From: Glossina fuscipes
Lineage: Eukaryota; Arthropoda; Insecta; Diptera; Glossinidae
Assembly (NCBI RefSeq): GCF_014805625.2
Contig: NW_023998464.1
Location: 1-64,000, forward strand
Reading direction: 5' to 3'
Length of the DNA: 64,000 bases
The translations under genes and the position numbers were made by a program. Positions 59,856 through 64,000 of the stretch are shown in pieces. Numbering within the stretch: the first letter of the stretch is position 1; each line of letters opens with the position of its first letter. A model generated the notes under the pieces. That model saw only the letters and a program-made list of their open reading frames with translations, ran no database searches and was not told where the DNA came from.

Positions 59856-61157
59856 CGTTTAACTTTAACATGATTTGTTTACAAGGGTTCACCTGTTTTT
59901 TCACCTGAGACTTTTTCCATTTATGGGTTTTTGCTCTTGATTTGAAGAAATCGTTGGTATCTATTTAAAACTACAATAGGTAGGAATATTAAGGAATTAA
60001 TTTTGCCAGAACAGGTATCCAAGAAGATTGGACGGATTAGCGCAAAAGCATATTAAATTTGTTACTAATAATTTGCAGCTCATTTCCTTTTTAGAAAATC
60101 CTTCTTTCTTTTTCGAGAATTAAATAGTAAAGGGAGAGCAACTAAATTTGTTTTCGGTAAACCTGGTTAAAAGATTACTGTGCTTCAGCAACCTAAGAAA
60201 AGAACTTCCCTTGCAAAGGCAGAAGCGAGGAAATTATTCATTAATATTTAAGTAACCAAAAAGGTGTATTTTTGGATAAATCTTGAACAACTAACAAAGT
60301 TATAATCGGCGAGGGTCGAATCTCGTATACTCACCACTATTGAATTTCGCATATTCACCTCTATACTTTTTGCATTCTACCCTCCAAGTTTTTTTATTTG
60401 GCACCTAGGTCGCCCCTTTTAGAATTAAGTTTAGATTTCATTTGAGAGATTCTGCTATATATGATGCCGATTAGAGAAGTCACGTATTCACCATATTTCA
60501 CTATATCACTAAATATTTTGCTTAGATCATATGACACTACTTCTACTTTACTATATTTGTATTGTAGTTTTTGGCGATGTCAAAATTAATTCTTTCTGCA
60601 AATAGTGTACGATGTGTGTCATAGCCTCACAGTCACAAAATAATCCCGTATCTTCGTTCCATTTCAAAAGAGTAAAGTCTTAGAGAATAATGGTGAATTT
60701 TTCGATTATTAAGTATCGCAACATGTACATGCTGAACATTAATTTTACTAAAAAACGCAAATAATTTATTTACACACATGGTCGAATATATTTATAAATA
60801 ATACATTTTTATATATTTACCGATCCTTCAAAGATGCCACTCATATCATACATAGTTTAGATGGACTTCGGTGAATGTTATGACCTTTTCTCAACCCACT
60901 CATTATTTAAGTAACCTAATTTACTTATATGAAAAAGAATGTGGCAAAATTTAAAAGTTTTTTTAGCTTTTCCATCTTTGATGAAAGAGAAAAGATTTTT
61001 GAAAAGTATTTCCCTCACCTTAAATTTCCGTAATGACTTTTTTTTCATTTTCAAATTATTGTTAGTCAGAGTATTCTTTTCTCCTAACGAAAGAAGAGTT
61101 TTGATTTTTTTCTCCATAGTCTCAGGAGCTTAATTTTCTTGTTTACATAAATTAACG

Positions 61158-61160
<3 letters not shown>
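59856..61160. other. Intergenic DNA, no gene seen
   Basis: AT-rich. The overlapping frames at 60878-61133 are Lys/Phe-rich on opposite strands, as expected of A/T-biased noncoding DNA. Confidence 0.45.

Positions 61161-61202
<42 letters not shown>
61161..61202. repeat. TC dinucleotide microsatellite, 21 units
   Basis: An uninterrupted run of 21 TC units. Confidence 0.95.
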
Positions 61203-61206
<4 letters not shown>

Positions 61207-61434
61207 TATCTCGGTATATATAATATTTTATATAAAATTTGTACTTTTAATTCCAACCAGCTACCTTCATTATGATTCTCAGTTAACGTAATCATATAAT
61301 CACATAATAATTTTCAACTTTCTCACGTAAGGCAAATGCCTTATTGGCATGTGACTACATTTATTTTCATGCATTCTGTTTATTCTGTACAGGGTTTTAA
61401 AAGTAAAAGCGATTCGTATGGGTATATTCTAGAA

Positions 61435-62316
61435 GGTTAATTGAAAAGTTCGCTGACTCGCACCTTTGAAGAACAGCAAAAGTTTTAAGCTCACCACAGA
61501 AGAATTAGTGGAAGATTCCTAGAGAGTTTCTCATCACCCCAATGATCATCTATCAGCCATTGGCTAAAGAATCACTACCACAGCAACTCACAAAGGGAGA
61601 AATTAATGGCTACAAAACAAATTTAAAAATCAGGATGAACTCTTAAGAACGACATTCATAGCAGTTCCTAAAACTGTAACTTGCACTACGTATTTAATCG
61701 ATCTTCTCCGACATGCTTGTTTGCTTGCTGATGGACAATAAATGGCTATGATAGTCTGTCAGCACACAGTTGACAAAGTTGCAATCTTTCGACTCCATTT
61801 CTCGTTTCGTTTATCAGTCGCAGCCTAATTATGCAAAGAAGCTTGCGTAAGCCGTGCCAAACATTTATATCTTACGCCTTAGGAAAACTGTTGAACGGAA
61901 ATTTGGTGCAAAAGATCTTGCAAAGAGCATTTTAGATCGACCAACTGACATGTCCACGGCCATAATAAGTTCATAATTTCTACATATTGGTTTGAGGTAA
62001 GTGATATCAAAGGTTCACCAAAAATTCACGAGATGTTGCCAAATAGCCAAATAGAATAAATTACCTTGCGTATTGGGTGAATATTTATCGTACTCATCCT
62101 ACAAATGTTTCTAAAGTGACAAACTCAACTAATTCAATGAACGAATAAATTGTGGCGGCAGGAGGTAAAGGACTTTCGCAAAATCACTTTAGAGTAAATG
62201 GTTTTTAAACATAAAATGTATTGAGCTTCACGGAAAATGTATATAGCTTTGGAATATAAAACTTTTCCGTAAACCTGTGCATTTATTTGCGCTCTCTGAA
62301 AACTTTTCAATTAACC
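61435..62316. mobile_element. Possible non-autonomous mariner-like element with 16-bp inverted repeats
   Basis: GGTTAATTGAAAAGTT at 61435-61450 is matched by its exact reverse complement at 62301-62316, 882 bp end to end. The repeat resembles mariner termini of the form TTAGGTTnnnTGAAAAGTT. Full mariners are about 1.3 kb. This interval is shorter and I see no transposase motifs, so it would be an internally deleted or MITE-like copy. TA target duplications are not clear at the edges. Confidence 0.4.
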
Positions 62317-64000
62317 CAACATGTACGGAAATCCCATCAGAGTTTTAAGTGCCTTTCTCCTCATATTGTTATGATGAAGAAGAAGTGAAAAGTTTTGTAT
62401 TAACAAGATGTTGTTGCATTTATGTTCATATATGTTTCTGAATAAGTGTATCATTCATTCAGTGGGATAGAGAATCAAGTTTGTAAGCCTTTTATAAATA
62501 TGAGATGTTAACGAACAAACTACGGTAAAAATAATTTCTCTTATTAAAATAAAACAAGTCTACACTTACCACCGAAGGGTGGATGCATATTCATTTTGTT
62601 AAAACGTTTGCAGCAGCCAGAAGAAAATTCCAGGCTTCTTGTAAAGTATATGTATTTCCATCGGATCAAAGGGTACAACACATAAGCGCTTTTGCTTACA
62701 AAAGCAAACGACAATCGGATCTTTTGCTTATTACTCAGAAAAGTACTTTTTATGGAAAACGCTCTAGTACTTATACAGAAATGATAAAAAATCCGGCAGA
62801 CACGGCCAATATTATCGCACTTTTACTTTTTTGGTTTTCTTACAAAACATGATGAGTGCAATATATTCGGTCAGAGCCGAATACAATTCTCTTGCCTGTC
62901 ATATGTTGGTTTGATTCAAACGAAGGCTTATTATCTTACATAGTGAGTGAGTGAGACTGAAGCCACATGAAGCAACTTGAAGAGTGAAGCACAAGTCATC
63001 CGCATATTTAATAAGTACTTAACAATTGTAAATTATATTCTTTCAAGCATCATATTATTAGGAACATTTGAAACGACAACATATTTTATACCATCAATGC
63101 GGAATAAGTATACAATTAGTGGAATATCATAGACGACATTTATACGTGAATTTTCACATTCGATCAGACATCATTAGTTATGGAACATATTTAAACTACA
63201 TTTTCTCTCTACCTTAATTTTTACCAGCTAGAATGTATTGGGAACAGATAGTGAACGCAGGAAGAAAAAAATGTTCGTATGTTCTCAAAGCAATAACATC
63301 AGTAATCAATATTAAAAATAACATCAACAAAAATAAGAGTAACACCATCAGCAATCAATTGTACAAAACAATACATGGCTCTAGAGTGGAATGTATGTTT
63401 AGCAAATGTTTGCCGAAATCAGGTCCTGCTTGCAGCCTTCCTCTCTAAATTAAAACCTTTCGCTAAACTGAGCCACCACAATGCTTCGCGCTCAGATACA
63501 AAGTAAATTCCCAGGAAACACAGATATGATGCTCGAACTTTAAGTCGATTGTATCCTTCTATGAAGTCTATCTATGTTCGTTTACATATCTCGGCAAGTC
63601 TTCCTCCATATGATCAGAGGTTAATCCTTATAAACTTGCAATCTTTGCTTTGGCCATAGCATCTTACGGGTTACTTTAGTCTTCAGATCGATAAAAGCCT
63701 GCGCGAACTTTCATTAGATCATTGCCGTGCCAATTAATTAGTAACTGATAATATCTCGTAAGCTCTGAGCGACATCAGTCTTTTCGTGCAATTACGTAAG
63801 TCATATAATTATTTATGTGCCATATACGGTTTGATCAATACTCAGATTCAATTAGGTAACTTACTCCGGATATAATTCCGGTAGTTACTTTTAATAAATT
63901 AAAAGATTGCAAGTATTTTAACTGTAGCCGTTAAAAATGAACTATGAGAGCACAAGAATTTCACTCTTAAGTATATTTTATATAACTCTTATCTTTTTAC
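62317..64000. other. Right-edge intergenic DNA, no gene supported
   Basis: The frames at 62583-62852 and 63233-63448 start at ATG but have no domain, splice or poly(A) support. The rest is AT-rich. Confidence 0.4.

Noticed and set aside
1..64000. CRISPR arrays, operons, Shine-Dalgarno sites, prophage or bacterial mobile elements
   Set aside because: The sequence is eukaryotic nuclear DNA of an insect. None of these was seen or expected.

Overview
The window reads as nuclear DNA of a higher fly (Diptera, Brachycera), AT-rich and gene-poor. Three things point there. There is a U2 snRNA gene with a Drosophila-type PSEA at the expected distance. There is a complete, intronless homologue of the nucleoporin Aladin. 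Short repeats with DINE-1/Helentron-like cores and a tRNA-derived SINE are scattered throughout. A tephritid fruit fly is a reasonable guess, but nothing here fixes the genus.

Layout. Bases 1-149 may be the last exon of a plus-strand gene entering from the left. U2 snRNA lies at 3458-3649 with its PSEA at 3396-3416. Aladin is on the minus strand at 8462-9865. Small intronless RING-H2 genes lie at 11602-11934 (+), 52548-52931 (+) and 59441-59761 (-). The 40 kb between the first two is intergenic or intronic DNA. It holds SINE copies, Helentron-like tails, microsatellites, a degenerate tandem repeat near 16.6 kb, and no protein gene I can name. A two-exon minus-strand model at 55064-55459 (101 codons, 90-nt phase-0 intron, CAAX-like C-terminus) is the best unrecognised gene candidate. 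An 882-bp element with 16-bp mariner-like terminal inverted repeats sits at 61435-62316.

The secure genes are ordinary housekeeping: splicing (U2) and the nuclear pore (Aladin). The unusual feature is the three short single-exon RING-H2 proteins with identical zinc-ligand spacing and unrelated N-termini. Each has a TATA-like element 40-95 bp upstream of its ATG. The 52.5-kb copy also has a poly(A) signal followed by a genomic A-tract, as in a retrocopy. They look like a dispersed, fast-evolving family of miniature E3 ubiquitin ligases.

Limits. All identifications were made by eye. Many GC-richer stretches give plausible translations in more than one frame, so exon candidates without independent signals are scored low.
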